Positions 24,963 to 36,000 of a stretch of 64,000 nt of DNA are shown piece after piece. The stretch's first letter is position 1, and every line of letters starts with the position of its first letter. A program made the translations under genes and the position numbers. This stretch comes from Posidonia oceanica. Its lineage: Eukaryota; Streptophyta; Magnoliopsida; Alismatales; Posidoniaceae. Under the pieces are notes generated by a model that saw only the letters and a list, made by a program, of their open reading frames with translations, did not search any database and was not told the origin of the DNA. The stretch is from the NCBI GenBank assembly GCA_037176725.1, contig JAZBRS010000026.1, positions 151,601,501 through 151,665,500 on the forward strand, read 5' to 3'.

Positions 24963-27331
24963 TGTAGACACCCTAATTTAGCTGCCATTTGGCGGATTTC
25001 ACGTGAGGATTGAGCTCAGAAACCTAAAATCCCACTTTCCACCAAAACTCCATCCAAATCCTAAAACTCAACCAAAATCCTAACATTTCTCTCCCAACAC
25101 AAACTTAGGTCCATTAGAAACCCACTAGGCCCATTTAGAAGCCCTGTTGAGACAGGAGAATTCGGTCGCCAGTCACATAGGCGACTAGACTGTGTTGTCG
25201 CCACTCACAGGGGCGACACAGTCTGTCGCCACTAACAGCGGCGACTGGACTTGTCGCCTACAAGTGTGGCGACTCACCTGTTCAACCTTCTCCCGCGCGA
25301 ACTGCCGCACACCACGACCTGCAACCATGCCACCCGCCCGTTGCCGTGCACGCCATGCGTGTCAGAGCCCACGCCATGCCCTGCCACCCACTCCCGTGCA
25401 CGCCAGGCCCTGCCACCGTCCTCCTTGGGCAGAGAGTCGAGCAAAACCACAACCCAACTCTCAGACTCTCGCCATGACACTCGGTCTCACTCCCACACCC
25501 ACACGGCTGGCCATCTTCCTTGGCTTCCAGAGCGACTCAGAACCAAAAAACACCTTTTGAGCGATCCTCAAACATCCCCGGACGTCGACATAAACTCCAA
25601 TAAGTCTCACGAGCCTCCGAGCATCCTTCGCGTCATCGTCTTCCCCAACTCCGGCGAGTCACCAAACTCTGGCAGTGACCTCCTCTCGCCCGTCCGACGC
25701 CGCATTTTCCTTCCTCACACTCTAGGAAGCACCTTCGGACGTCCCCGAGCACATTCCAACACCACCGAGCAACCGCCGCTTCCTCTAGCACCACCACGAC
25801 CTCCGCGCTATCCAACTCCGGTGAGCCACGTCAGGAGGCACCTCCGTGCCCCCACACAGGTACGAAACCACTCCTTTTCCATCCTCGAACTTCCCTTTAG
25901 CTCTCTCGGCCTCCTCCGAGTACCTTGGTGGCGTCTCGCGGCCTGTCGGCCTCCCCAAGGCCGGCAGACGCAGTCGTCATCGGCGAGAAGAGGAGCGAGG
26001 TGGTTAGAACGATCCGCTAGCCCATTTTTAATTCTGAATGCATGCTCGCGTTCGTGGGAATGTCGTGAAGCTTCCCTAATTGCCACCGATCCCTTTCGAG
26101 CCGTCGTCGGCGTGGATTTTGGCATCAAAGTCCAACCTTTGGGCTGTCGCTGGCCGGAGTTTGGGCCGCCGTATCTTGCGGCCTAGGCAGCCGTTTTGCT
26201 TGATATCTATATACATGTGTTCGTGGTTGTATGTTCTTTAATTTCATGTAATTAGTTTCCTGTCTTGCATGGCCACCGACAGGAGATTTGGCTCCAAATT
26301 TCGCCGCGCGAACTGCCTGAGCTGCCAGCTAAGGTGCCGCATGTAGCGGCAATTAGCCTAGCTTTCCGGACAGTTTCCGCATCGACTTTGCGCCGGCGTA
26401 TCTCTCTGTCCGGGCACCCATTTTACTTTCCGTTTGTATGGATTTGATCTTGGATGTGCCCTCTACATTTCTGTATGTTTAGTTTCTTATTTCGAATCGA
26501 TTTTCTAACCTTCCTAAGGCGATGAAGTTGCCTGTTTGGTAGCCTGCACAAGGTCCAGTTGCCACTCTCGTCGGTGACCTATGCCGCCGCCACTCCGACC
26601 GGCGATGTGCCTCGTTGCCCTGAGAACAGGCGACTGACCTTGTCGCCTAGATGATCGGCGACTAAGCCTGACATCCAGACAGTAGCCCTCATCCTTTGTT
26701 TGTCGCTTTGATTTTTCATCCACTTAGCATATTTAACCCTGTTTTAATTTCCTGATTGTTTTATCATTACATCATGGCATTCTAGCCCTAATCATCCATA
26801 TTTGGCATGTTTTCACTAAGTATAGTATGTTTTCAAATGGCATTTAGGCAAGCAAAGCATACATTAGGCAAGCATAGCATTATCGCCTACAGGCGTACAG
26901 TTAAAGGCAAGTATTTGCTGAAATTCCTGCATATGTGAGCGATTAGCCTTGAAAGACCGATTCCTCGGGTGTGTCGGGGGTACCTAACACCTTCCCCGCA
27001 CGTAACAGGGGTCCTTACCCTTTCTCTAGTCTGCAGTGACCATTTTGCCCTTGTCCTTGGCACGAGTCATACATTTTGCATAACATTGCATTCATTAGCA
27101 TGTTTTCTATGCTTTCCTTGGGTTTCCTCGTCTTTCCGATAATAGACTAGGTGGCAACTCCGTTTTGTCTTATCTTCGTATTTTTCTTCGCGTTTTCTCG
27201 ATATTTTCAAGTCGAGTTTTCTCCCTGGATTCACTACTGACTGCAGCTTCCCCCTTCTCTCATGGCACGATCGCATCGCGAGCTATGGCAGCGGTGCGAT
27301 ACCCGTTGTGGCCAAGTGCGGGACGGTCACA
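24963..27331 (+). repeat. 3' LTR of element A
   Basis: It starts TGTAGACACCCTAATTTAG and ends GGTCACA at 27331. It is alignable along its length with 15250-17598, with scattered substitutions (mostly transitions). It carries one more GTCGCC...GGCGAC unit (about 25252-25275) than the 5' LTR. The conserved U5 block lies at about 26945-27070 and the second primer-like word (GGTGGCAACTCCG) near 27150. Confidence 0.9.
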
Positions 27332-28408
27332 CAGTGCAACCTTCACCGACCTCCCAATCGACAGGAGAAGCCCCGGCGCTAAGAAATTCCAACCAACTGG
27401 AAGATCCAGACCCAGAGGATGAACATTTAGACAAGATCTCACAGAGATAATACTGTCCTGTAGGGTGGAAACGCCATCCTTGTATATAACATTTTCCTTG
27501 TTATACAGCCTATCACCCCTGTCTAATATCACTGAAAAATTTCGACCAGCTGGAGAAACCAGACCAGGGGGTGAGCTATAAGGCAAGATCTCAAAGAGAT
27601 AATACTATCCTGCACAGTGGGATCATCGATCTTATATTGGATATCTTCCTTTTGATTCAGACTGTCACCCCTGTCTAGAAGCACTGAGTCAACATTCGTA
27701 TTGTTTACAGAAGAATGGGTCTCTACAGGATGCAAGAATGTCCCAAGATCAGGAGTCATCGCCCCCACCGAAGAGAACAACCCCCTATCACTGGCTTCGA
27801 TCACTTCCCTAAAGCCAGGGCTAAAAGATCGCCCAACCTCATCACCTTTACCTTTGAGGTCTAAACCCCCCTCGCATCTCAAAGGAGATGCCAGAGAGCC
27901 CAATCGAAAGTTTCCATCAACATTGGAGGGAGGAGCAGGGGAGAGATCCGAAAGATCCCCAAGTAAAAAAACACCACCCTCCCTCGACGGACTACCTTCC
28001 TTCTCCAAAATGCCAGAAGGACAGGCCCTTCGACGAATACGACTAGATCTTGACTTACAAGGGGGGAGGAAGGAACTTCTCCTAAAGAAGGATGAGCTTC
28101 CATTAGAGAAGGAAAGAGGAGAGGGGAGGAAGAAGGAAGGGCTAACCTTCTCCTGAGGCGGCTGAACCAACTCCATGAAACCCCAGTTCTTCCTAGCTCG
28201 GAGCCAGAAGGGAGCCTGATTCTTTCCCATACCGCCAAACAAGAAAATACGAAGGACGAGCCGCACAAAGACTCACCGGACCACCGCCAACAAACTCTTG
28301 AGAGGAGAGAGCGACAATGGAAACGAGTGATAGCAAGATGGTTACCACCAGCACAACGCAAAGCCGCCCCAGAGCAAAGAAGCGGAGGAAGTAGGGAAGA
28401 GTGTTCAA
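27332..28408 (-). pseudogene. LINE ORF1, N-terminal segment
   Basis: This is the first piece of LINE ORF1 on the - strand, after a 5' untranslated stretch of unclear length (up to 28444). A long frame starting near 28266 gives a Ser/Pro/Arg-rich, weakly conserved region (for example PPQEKVSPSFFLPSPLSF), then a repeated peptide with DSIISLRSCL and DSIISVRSCL. At 27332 the frame runs in phase into 15249 (..SVKVAL then SKIECGNRG..) once the element A insertion is ignored. I cannot name a domain here. Its place ahead of the CCHC knuckles identifies it. Confidence 0.72.
27379..27682. repeat. 152-bp tandem duplication in LINE ORF1
   Basis: Two copies are offset by 152 bp: GAGATAATACT at about 27446/27598, CACCCCTGTCTA at 27514/27666. 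The length is not a multiple of three, so the duplication shifts the frame. Confidence 0.82.
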
Positions 28409-28444
28409 GATTTTAGGTAGTTTTTTCCATGCTCAATGCTTGTT

Positions 28445-28456
28445 AAGTAGAAAGTT
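28445..28456. repeat. Right target-site duplication of the nested LINE
   Basis: AAGTAGAAAGTT is identical to 5137-5148. It marks the LINE 5' border and proves that everything between came in as, or into, one LINE. Confidence 0.88.
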
Positions 28457-29109
28457 CTTTGGAAGATGTTTTATGAAAAACAGTGTGAACAAATTTAATC
28501 AAAATTAAGAAATACAAGGATTAGTGTGAACCAAGTATAAAATAGACTATGAGATGGATAAGAAAATCCATTTGATATAAAAGAAAAAGGGGAGGTGTAT
28601 ATACAAAATTGCTATTTGCACACACAACTCAATTTTTCCGTTGTATATCTAAATGTTACATTTACATTTATCTGCTTATGGAAAAATTTATTGAATGACT
28701 ATTAGAATTATTTTAGAACTTTTATTTGTAATAGCTGTTTAATTCGTATTTTGGACCAACCAGATGTTTAACTTAACATCCTCATGTATGCATGTTGACC
28801 TCAATCATTTGCTGATGGAAAAAGTTTTATGGAATTAAAATCAAAATCATTATTTAGTGATCATACTTATTTATTTTGTAATTTTTTTATACTCCTTAAC
28901 AGTGTTGGATCATTGTTATTTCTACTAATAAAATTAATAAAAATAATAATTTTATACTAGCACATGTAATTAATTTTCATTGCTAGTGTCATTAGTACGC
29001 CAAATATTCTACACATTAGCAAAGATAATAACTTTCTAACATTGAACGTGCAAAAGATGCTAGTATTTATATATAATTAACTTTGAGGTACAAGGCTCAT
29101 ATAATCCAA
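28457..29109. other. AT-rich DNA 3' of the glycosylase gene
   Basis: No gene is seen. It probably includes the 3' untranslated region of the - strand glycosylase gene, which stops at 29110. No clear polyadenylation signal stands out in this AT-rich sequence. Confidence 0.5.
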
Positions 29110-32100
29110 TCAGCAAGTTGTGCTCGTTTTGTCAACATCATGAAGGAATTTCCAATAATCGACCAATTTGTGATCAACTGGATTTACATCTCTCCAATGA
29201 CCAGAACAGAAGATGGCATATGCATCAGCAGCATACCTAGAAGTTGAAGATGAAAATAATCAGTTAGAAATATATAAAATCCCACCACCGAAAACAATAT
29301 AATAACCAAACATATAATAGGAAGCTGGATATCTTTATTGAACTAACAGGAGTAGAAAAATCAAATTGGAAGGTAATAAACTAACTTCCCAACGGCATGC
29401 AGCTGTGTCACATAGGCCCAATCCTCCAAGTATTCCTTTGAGAGTCGTTTTATGGCAAGTGATCGCTTTCTATGTAAGCCAAGGTTTCTGATTTTATTTT
29501 CTATCATCTCCTCAGGGATATCTACTGTTGCTTCTGCTGATGGACATAATGAAAAGAACTCATGTATAAACTTGGCAGTCTGCATCAAACATCACAATTG
29601 AAGGTCATTTATGCATCAATTTGTGCATCAAATTGAAATGGGCCGTTATCTTCTCTTAATAATACATCAACATCCACAAAGGCTAAGAAGAAAAAGACAA
29701 TACTAGAATATCGTATTGATGTAATGGAAGAATATCAGTTCAACTGCTACCTTCTACTATATTTCTTTTCAATGACTAAAACAAAAATCAACATTGTCAA
29801 GAAGTTTTTCTTGGATACATATTTATTGTGTCTATCAGACAAGGTGGTATAGGCATCAATCAGTAAAAGCAAATGAAAATGGCTTAAGGAAATCTTAATT
29901 TTATATATTAATCATTTATCATGCATGTAAAAATTATTAAACTCCTGCTGAATTTTGGGACCTTAATGTCATCTCCTGCTGTTATTATTGATCCATATTA
30001 TGGATGTCATTGAGGAGGTAGTTACTATCTCCTTGACCTCTGAATGGGGAAGGGAACTTCGTTTTTAGCATCTAAGCTGGCATGGTAAGATTTTAGTTAT
30101 CAGTCTTGCAACCGGTATACTTGGATCTTTGAGATAAAGATACGTGGACAATGAGTAGTCTCCTTAAGTCCTCTTTAAGGAACATACCTATTGAGGTTTG
30201 ATTGACATCATTCATGGTGGTTATTTGACAAACTCAGAAAAGGATTATGTATTTTGAACCTTCCATATAGGAAATAATTTCTGAATTAGCTCGTTGTGAA
30301 ATAGCCTGGAAGATTCATATCTATTTGTTCATGGGCTTAAGAAAATGTGATTCTAAACACTTTCAAAATTAATTAGCTTCTCTATGTGACGTATATCTTT
30401 CTCAATTCTTTCTCCTCATGTTGATGATAGATGTTGGAATGTCATTCCACTTGATGACAGATGCCGTGAGTTTGATTATAACTTATCATGGAAAGCAAAT
30501 ACTGGCTTTCTCCTCTTCAGTCCATTTTTTGCAGTTGATTACACGCTGCCAGAGTTGCAAAAGTCAAGTCTCGGTTTCGCTTTACAAGAAACCCACCCAC
30601 ATTATCCTTAGATAGCGTCCAGAAACATTTGTAGGAAAGCTAGAGTTATAAATGCCCATTTTTCAAGCAAGCTCCCTCTTAAAAGATTTCTAGGAAAGCT
30701 CAAACAAACAACTAAAAAAAGCTTAATTAACACAAGCATCCTAGTGCTTTATGAAGAAGATTTTGTTTGGTACAACTTTTGGGTAGGAAAATAGATGACA
30801 GGAAATCTCAACACCTTAATGGTATCCAAACACTAACTTGGATGTGTTTTAGTTTGAAGATTTAACAATGCAAGGCATGTTTACCATTGTGAGAGCGTCT
30901 TTTGCATATTTATCTTTCCCATCACTTGGCTATAACACTGTACACCATAATCTACTTTTAGCTCCAGTAAGGAGGCACTAACTGCACTTTTTGACAGAAG
31001 AACTCCAAACTGGCTCAGGTTACGCACAGATTACAAGACCCCAGGGTCTCAAAACCTTCAATACTACAATAAGACTTAGTCCAGTTTTCGGAGAAGCCTA
31101 TCGATCGTCAACATTTCAAAAGCACTGCATGGTATTAGCTTTGGTTTAATTCCTGAGCAAGAGCAGGACAGTGATTCCATTGGTTCCAACCTTTCTCTGC
31201 AACCAAATTGGAACCAATTGAATTTTTCCTATCAAAAGTCTTTGCTACGTGGATTCACATCAGTAGAGAATTAGTTTTGCTCTTTTGAATACGGCTCAAT
31301 TAAAGGCAAGTTGGTTATGGAACCATCTCTTCTCTTATAAAAAAAGAAGCCGGCATTAGGTTGGTTCACGAGATCTTCATCCCTTTGACAATGCCACAGG
31401 CTGACCTAACATCTCAACAACAAGTACCAGCCTTTCATATATGCAAACTACAAGCTCCTTCCAGGATGAACACAGTCAAAAGGTAAACAGAGGCAACTTA
31501 AATTTTTATTCGTCGATTACAGCAAAAAGGTTGACAAAGGCGACTATCACTCTCAAAGTTTTTATTCGACGATTACAGCGAAAAGATTGACAAAGGGTCG
31601 ATTGTAGATTGGTCATGATTAATGGAATAATGATAATAATAATAATAAGGACATGTGAATGCAAAGCGGTACGAGTGAAAGAGAACCGAAGGAACCACCA
31701 GAATCAGAAGCAAAAGAAAGCAAGAGAAGAATGAATAGGGAGGGGAGGATTGAGGAAGGGGGCACCTGTGAACCTCGGGTCCTGTTGCAGAGAATGCATA
31801 TGACGAGCACCTTCCACGGATCATGGTAGTAGTGTTCTTGAAGCAGCCCAAATGGAGAGGAAGGTGGGACCCACCGGTTGTTGTCATCTGGAACACGTCT
31901 GTACGGCTCAGACCACCGTTGGTCAGAAGTTAAACAGACCGACTTCTCTCTCCTCTTCCTCTTCTTCTTCTTCTTCTTCTTCTTCCTCCTACTACCCTCC
32001 TCCTCGTCCACTATCTCCTCCTTCGTCGTCTTCTTCTTCTTCTTCTTCTTCCTCCTACTACCCTCCTCCTCGTCCACTATCTCCTCCTCCGTTTTCTTCT

Positions 32101-32323
32101 TCTTCTTCCTCATCTTCTTCTCATTGTTGTTTCTGGTATCGCCCTTCGGCCCTTTTCTGCTCTTCTTGTTGGTAGCGGTGGTGGTAAGGGGTGGAGGAGT
32201 ACGTGGGCGTGATGGGGGTGATGAGGTTGGGTTGTAGCGAAACTGGGAGAAGAGCTGGTCGACCGAATCGCAGGCTGCGACGCGTACAAAATTTTTCCCT
32301 CCTGGAGAAGAACACATCATCAT
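29110..32323 (-). CDS. MBD4L: MBD4-like DNA glycosylase (HhH-GPD), three exons
   Basis: Exons by my reading are 32323-31766, 29579-29386 and 29236-29110 (558+194+127 nt, 292 residues). All have GT donors and AG acceptors, and the open frame is unbroken. The start ATGATGATG at 32323 has an in-frame TAG two codons upstream. Plant MBD4-like enzymes are nuclear monofunctional glycosylases that remove uracil or thymine from G mismatches. Residues about 151-286 match the family: [30 protein letters not shown], the helix-hairpin-helix [16 protein letters not shown] and the catalytic-type Asp in PVDHKL (Asp272). Like plant relatives it has no methyl-CpG-binding domain. The N-terminal half is Lys/Glu-rich with a duplicated 22-residue unit. 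Oddity: the first hairpin Gly (usual LHGVGK) is Ala (LHAVGK). Intactness suggests a live gene, but activity is not proven. Confidence 0.85.
29580..31765 (-). other. Intron 1 of the MBD4-like gene
   Basis: The 2.2-kb intron lies between donor CAG/GTGCCC (31766/31765) and acceptor GATGCAG/ACTGCC (29580/29579). Phase is 0 at a Gln codon. It is AT-rich and contains a short direct repeat near 31502-31600 (TTTTTATTCGTCGATTACAG and TTTTTATTCGACGATTACAG, 60 bp apart). No other gene is recognised inside it. Confidence 0.78.
31950..32110. repeat. TCT-rich microsatellite with a 66-bp tandem duplication in exon 1
   Basis: Two units 66 bp apart (starting about 31985 and 32051) share CCTCCTACTACCCTCCTCCT and neighbouring bases, embedded in TCT runs. 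On the coding strand it encodes two copies of [12 protein letters not shown] plus Lys runs. The length is a multiple of three, so the frame is kept. Confidence 0.88.
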
Positions 32324-33090
32324 CAGCTACTACTCTTCTTTCTCAACGAACATGGGTGGGTGGTGGGAATCGGATTTATCTCCCCTCTCTTTCCCGCCGC
32401 TTCTTCTTCCTCCCGCCGCCGCCCCCCTCTGGCTCGACCAGGAAAAGAGGAGTGGTTTATTTGCACCATTTCATACATCCTACCAACTCTGGTCTATAAA
32501 CAACTTATCCCTGTGAACCGTTTTCGAGTTATATTATTACATTATAGTGTAATTTTCATGTAACCCCTCAAGTTTACTTACGACTTTAAATATTTAAACC
32601 CAAGGTTTGACACTCATCCATGCTATCAGTCACCGTCTCAAGTGACCTGTTGTGATAAAATATTTAGTGTTATAAAATATTTCATTTTACCCCTCCCACT
32701 AGGCAATTAGGCTTACCTTTTTTCATTGGAGCCGAAATTAAAAGACGTAGCACATGTTAGTCAGAAGTGATCATAACAAACAAAAGTTATTTTTATACAA
32801 AAAAAGTGTGTTGTTCTGTACAAAAATGCAAAAAAAAATATGAAAATATTATATAATACAATAGAAAAGAAGGAAGTGAGAATACACATAATTTTTTTAA
32901 CTAACCTAAGATTTAAGTTGTATCCAAACAAAGATGCACCAGCCAACAGATTTCTTTAACATAATAATATAAATATTATATCTATAAATTTTAAAAATTA
33001 AGAAAAATGTTATAAAGTTTTTGGTTACGGATTTTGTTGCAACTGGAAATATTTGTTGGAAAATCATTATAGATATCTAATTTTAGATAT
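32324..33090. other. Upstream region of the MBD4-like gene
   Basis: It contains the presumed promoter and 5' untranslated region of the gene (nearest part pyrimidine-rich on the + strand, 32330-32430) and then AT-rich DNA up to the solo LTR at 33096. No gene is recognised. The LTR insertion lies about 770 bp upstream of the ATG. Confidence 0.5.
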
Positions 33091-33095
33091 GCATC

Positions 33096-36000
33096 TGTAG
33101 CAATCCTGTCTCGAAATCTGGATCGACGAGGGGCTCGAGAGAGAAATGTCACTAAAAGAGCCGCGAAGAGAAACAAAGATAAAGTAAAAACGGAGTCGCC
33201 ACCTAGTCTATTACGTCGGAAGACAAGGAAAATCAGGGAAAGACATGAAAACATGCAAATAAATGTAATACTATGCAAAATGAATGACTTATGTCAAGGA
33301 CGAGGGTAAAATGGTCATTGCAGGCTAGAGAAAGGGTAAGGACTCCTGTTACGCACAGGGAAGATGTTAAGCACCCCCGATACGTCCGAAATCGGTCTTT
33401 CTAAGCTAATCTCGCTCACATATGTAGGAATATTGATAATGCTTGCCTTAACTGCGCGCCCGAGGGGCGAGGAATGCTATGTCATGCTATAAATGCTCTA
33501 AACATGCCTTAAATGCTTTAATGCCATGTATGCTTTAATTACATGCTCAAATGTGTACTCAAAGTGCCATGATGTGTGATGGAAAGTAAATGTGCAACCT
33601 ATGTGCTCAACAACGCTATCAGTGTTTCGAATGGGGCATGTCCTAGTTCGTAAGAACTCCAGACAGTAAACATCACTGCTCTAAATGCAATGTAAACGAG
33701 AAACACAACATCGGGTAAAACCACGTAATGCGGATAGCGACACGCAAAAGGAAAACAAAACAGAAACAGCAAACCATGAAATGCAAGCGAGAAACAAAAT
33801 ATCAGATAAAACTACGCAATGCGGATAGCAACATGCAAAGGGAAAACAAAGTAGAAGCAGAAAATCATGCAATGCAGGAGTACGACAAACAAAGGAAAGC
33901 AAAATAGGGGCGATAAAATCTAATCTATGTGCTCGAGAAGACAAATCGAGAAAACAATGCATGCGATGCAAGTTACAAGGTAATGAGTTATATGCAGTGA
34001 TTCAGGTGGGTATAGTTTGAGGATCTGATGCCCGATCTAAATAAACTTAGGTTGGAATGAAAGATCATTCAACTAGGAAGACCAGAATGGTTAGATCGTG
34101 AAGATCTAACGGTCCGATCAAAAGTTATTCAGAAATCAAGTCAGATGGATCAAGGGCTAGATGAAAACCTATACTGATGCAATAGTGGTCTAAATGAGGG
34201 CCTAAATGCAAAATACCCATGTATGAATGCAATGCAGGGTGTTCTACATGCAATGAAGCTAAAGGTGTTAAGAAAAGTGCAAGGGGCAACGTGCAAATGC
34301 AATGAGAATGCAATGTATGCAAAAGTGCAAACATAGGAACCTAAATGCAATTAAAGTAAACTGCAGAGGCCTAAGTGCAATGACATGGAAAATTGCAGCG
34401 CAGTAGAGTAAAAGTATGGTAATAATTAATGATGCAGTGATGTAGGCGAGCAGGAGAAAAATGCACTATTAATTAAAAGATATGCATGCAATAAAGTAAG
34501 GAAATGACCTACATGCAATTTAGAAAACATGCTGGACTTATATGCAATGCAAAACAAACATGCAAACATGCAATCAATTGAAATTAGGATTAACATGTAA
34601 TTAAAACAAACTATTGGATTTTACTGCAATGCAATATGGTTTAAAATGCAACTTAAATGGCATTTAAATGCATGCAGGACTTAAATGCAAATAAAACAAA
34701 TTGTTGGACTAAGCTGCAATGCAATATAGTTCAAAATATGATTTAAATGATTGATTCAATACAAACAGGACTAAAATGCAAATAGAATAAGTTACTGGAC
34801 TTAAATGCAATGCAATAAGATTAAAAATATGATTTAAATGAATGATTTAAAGCCTGCTAGACTAAAGTGCAATTAAAATAAGTTACTGAACTTAAATGCA
34901 ATGCAATAAGATTTAAAATGTGATTTAAATGAATGATTTAAAGCCTACTGGAATAAAATGCAATTAAAATAAGTTACTGGACTTAAATGCAATGCAATAA
35001 GATTTAAAATGTGATTTAAATGAATGAATAATTGTAAATTGGACTTAAATGCAAATAAAATAAATCACAGGACTAAAATGCAATGCAGTATGATTTAAAA
35101 CGAAATTAAATGATTTAAATAAATGTATGAAGGACTGATGTGTAATTAAACTAAAATTTTGGACTAAAATGCAATGCAGTAAAGTTTAAAACAAAAATTA
35201 AATAACTTTTAAACGAAAGCTAGACTTAAATGTAAAGAAAATAAATTGTAGGACTAAATTTCAATATATTAACGAAATTAAAATAAAGCTAAGGTTTGCT
35301 ACAGTACTATAGTGTAATGCGGGCTGCCGGCGAGCTGGTGAGCTGCAGAGGCTCAGGAGGCGGCAGCGAGGCATGGGCAGTGTGCGGCTGAGGTGCTGGG
35401 GGTCCGGAGAGGGCCTGGAGGCGGTTCGGAGGAGCGGCGGGCGGTATGCTGGGGCGGAGTTGGCTCGTAGGCGGTGGCCGGCGCAGGGGAAGAAGGGGAA
35501 AGCTAGCGAGGTTGAAAAAGCAGCACAGGACACGAAATGCACCGGAAAAGGGCTGGGAAGCAAGAGCGAGGAACGACAGAGCTAGGGAGAGTGTTCGTTA
35601 CCTGAGGGAGCTAGTGGGGAGGTCTGCCGACCTTAGGTGGGTTCGGCGGCGGCGCTTCGAGGTGGAGGAGGCTCTGGAGGCGGCGGTGCACTGCAGGCTG
35701 GAACGGAGTGTGACGTCGGAGGTGCTTCGAGGCTCTGGAAGGTTTCAGACTTCACGTTCCTCTCTCAATTTTTGATTTTTGAAAATGGATGTACTGTGAG
35801 TATTTTTTATTTTTTTCTCCTATCTGTGACTCTCTCTGGATGCGGGCCTCTCCAATGGACTTGTGGAGGGTTAGGAAGTGTGGAGAGGGGGTGATGTGGT
35901 GGGTTTGTTGATGTCGTGAGGAGTTGGGTTGTTGCAGTGTGTGGGTGAGGAAGATGGGTTGACTCTGTGTTGTGGGGTGTTGCTGCTGTGGAATGTGGAT

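Larger units (their letters stand above)
15250..27331 (+). mobile_element. Tat/Ogre-type Ty3/gypsy retrotransposon with two LTRs, gag only (element A)
   Basis: Two related LTRs (15250-17598 and 24963-27331) begin TGTAGACACCC. The left LTR is followed by a primer-binding site complementary to tRNA-Arg, and the right one is preceded by a polypurine tract. Flanking 5-mers are CGGTG (15245-15249) and CAGTG (27332-27336), a duplication with one transition. The interior holds a leader, a stop-ridden gag and hairpin repeats. I find no protease, RT, RNase H or integrase, so it is a non-autonomous derivative. It inserted into ORF1 of the LINE and interrupts one codon frame. Confidence 0.92.
5149..28444 (-). 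mobile_element. Nearly full-length L1-type LINE, interrupted by two LTR insertions
   Basis: The LINE runs on the - strand. Its 5' end is near 28444 and its 3' end is the A-tail seen as T's just after 5148. Removing the two inserts (10656-14285 and 15250-27331) leaves about 7.5 kb with ORF1 (N-terminal region, CCHC knuckles, DUF4283-like region) followed by ORF2 (endonuclease, RT, zinc segment), the normal plant L1 order. A 12-bp identical duplication flanks the whole. Frameshifts, a 152-bp duplication in ORF1 and stops show it is dead. It is older than both inserts. Confidence 0.92.
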
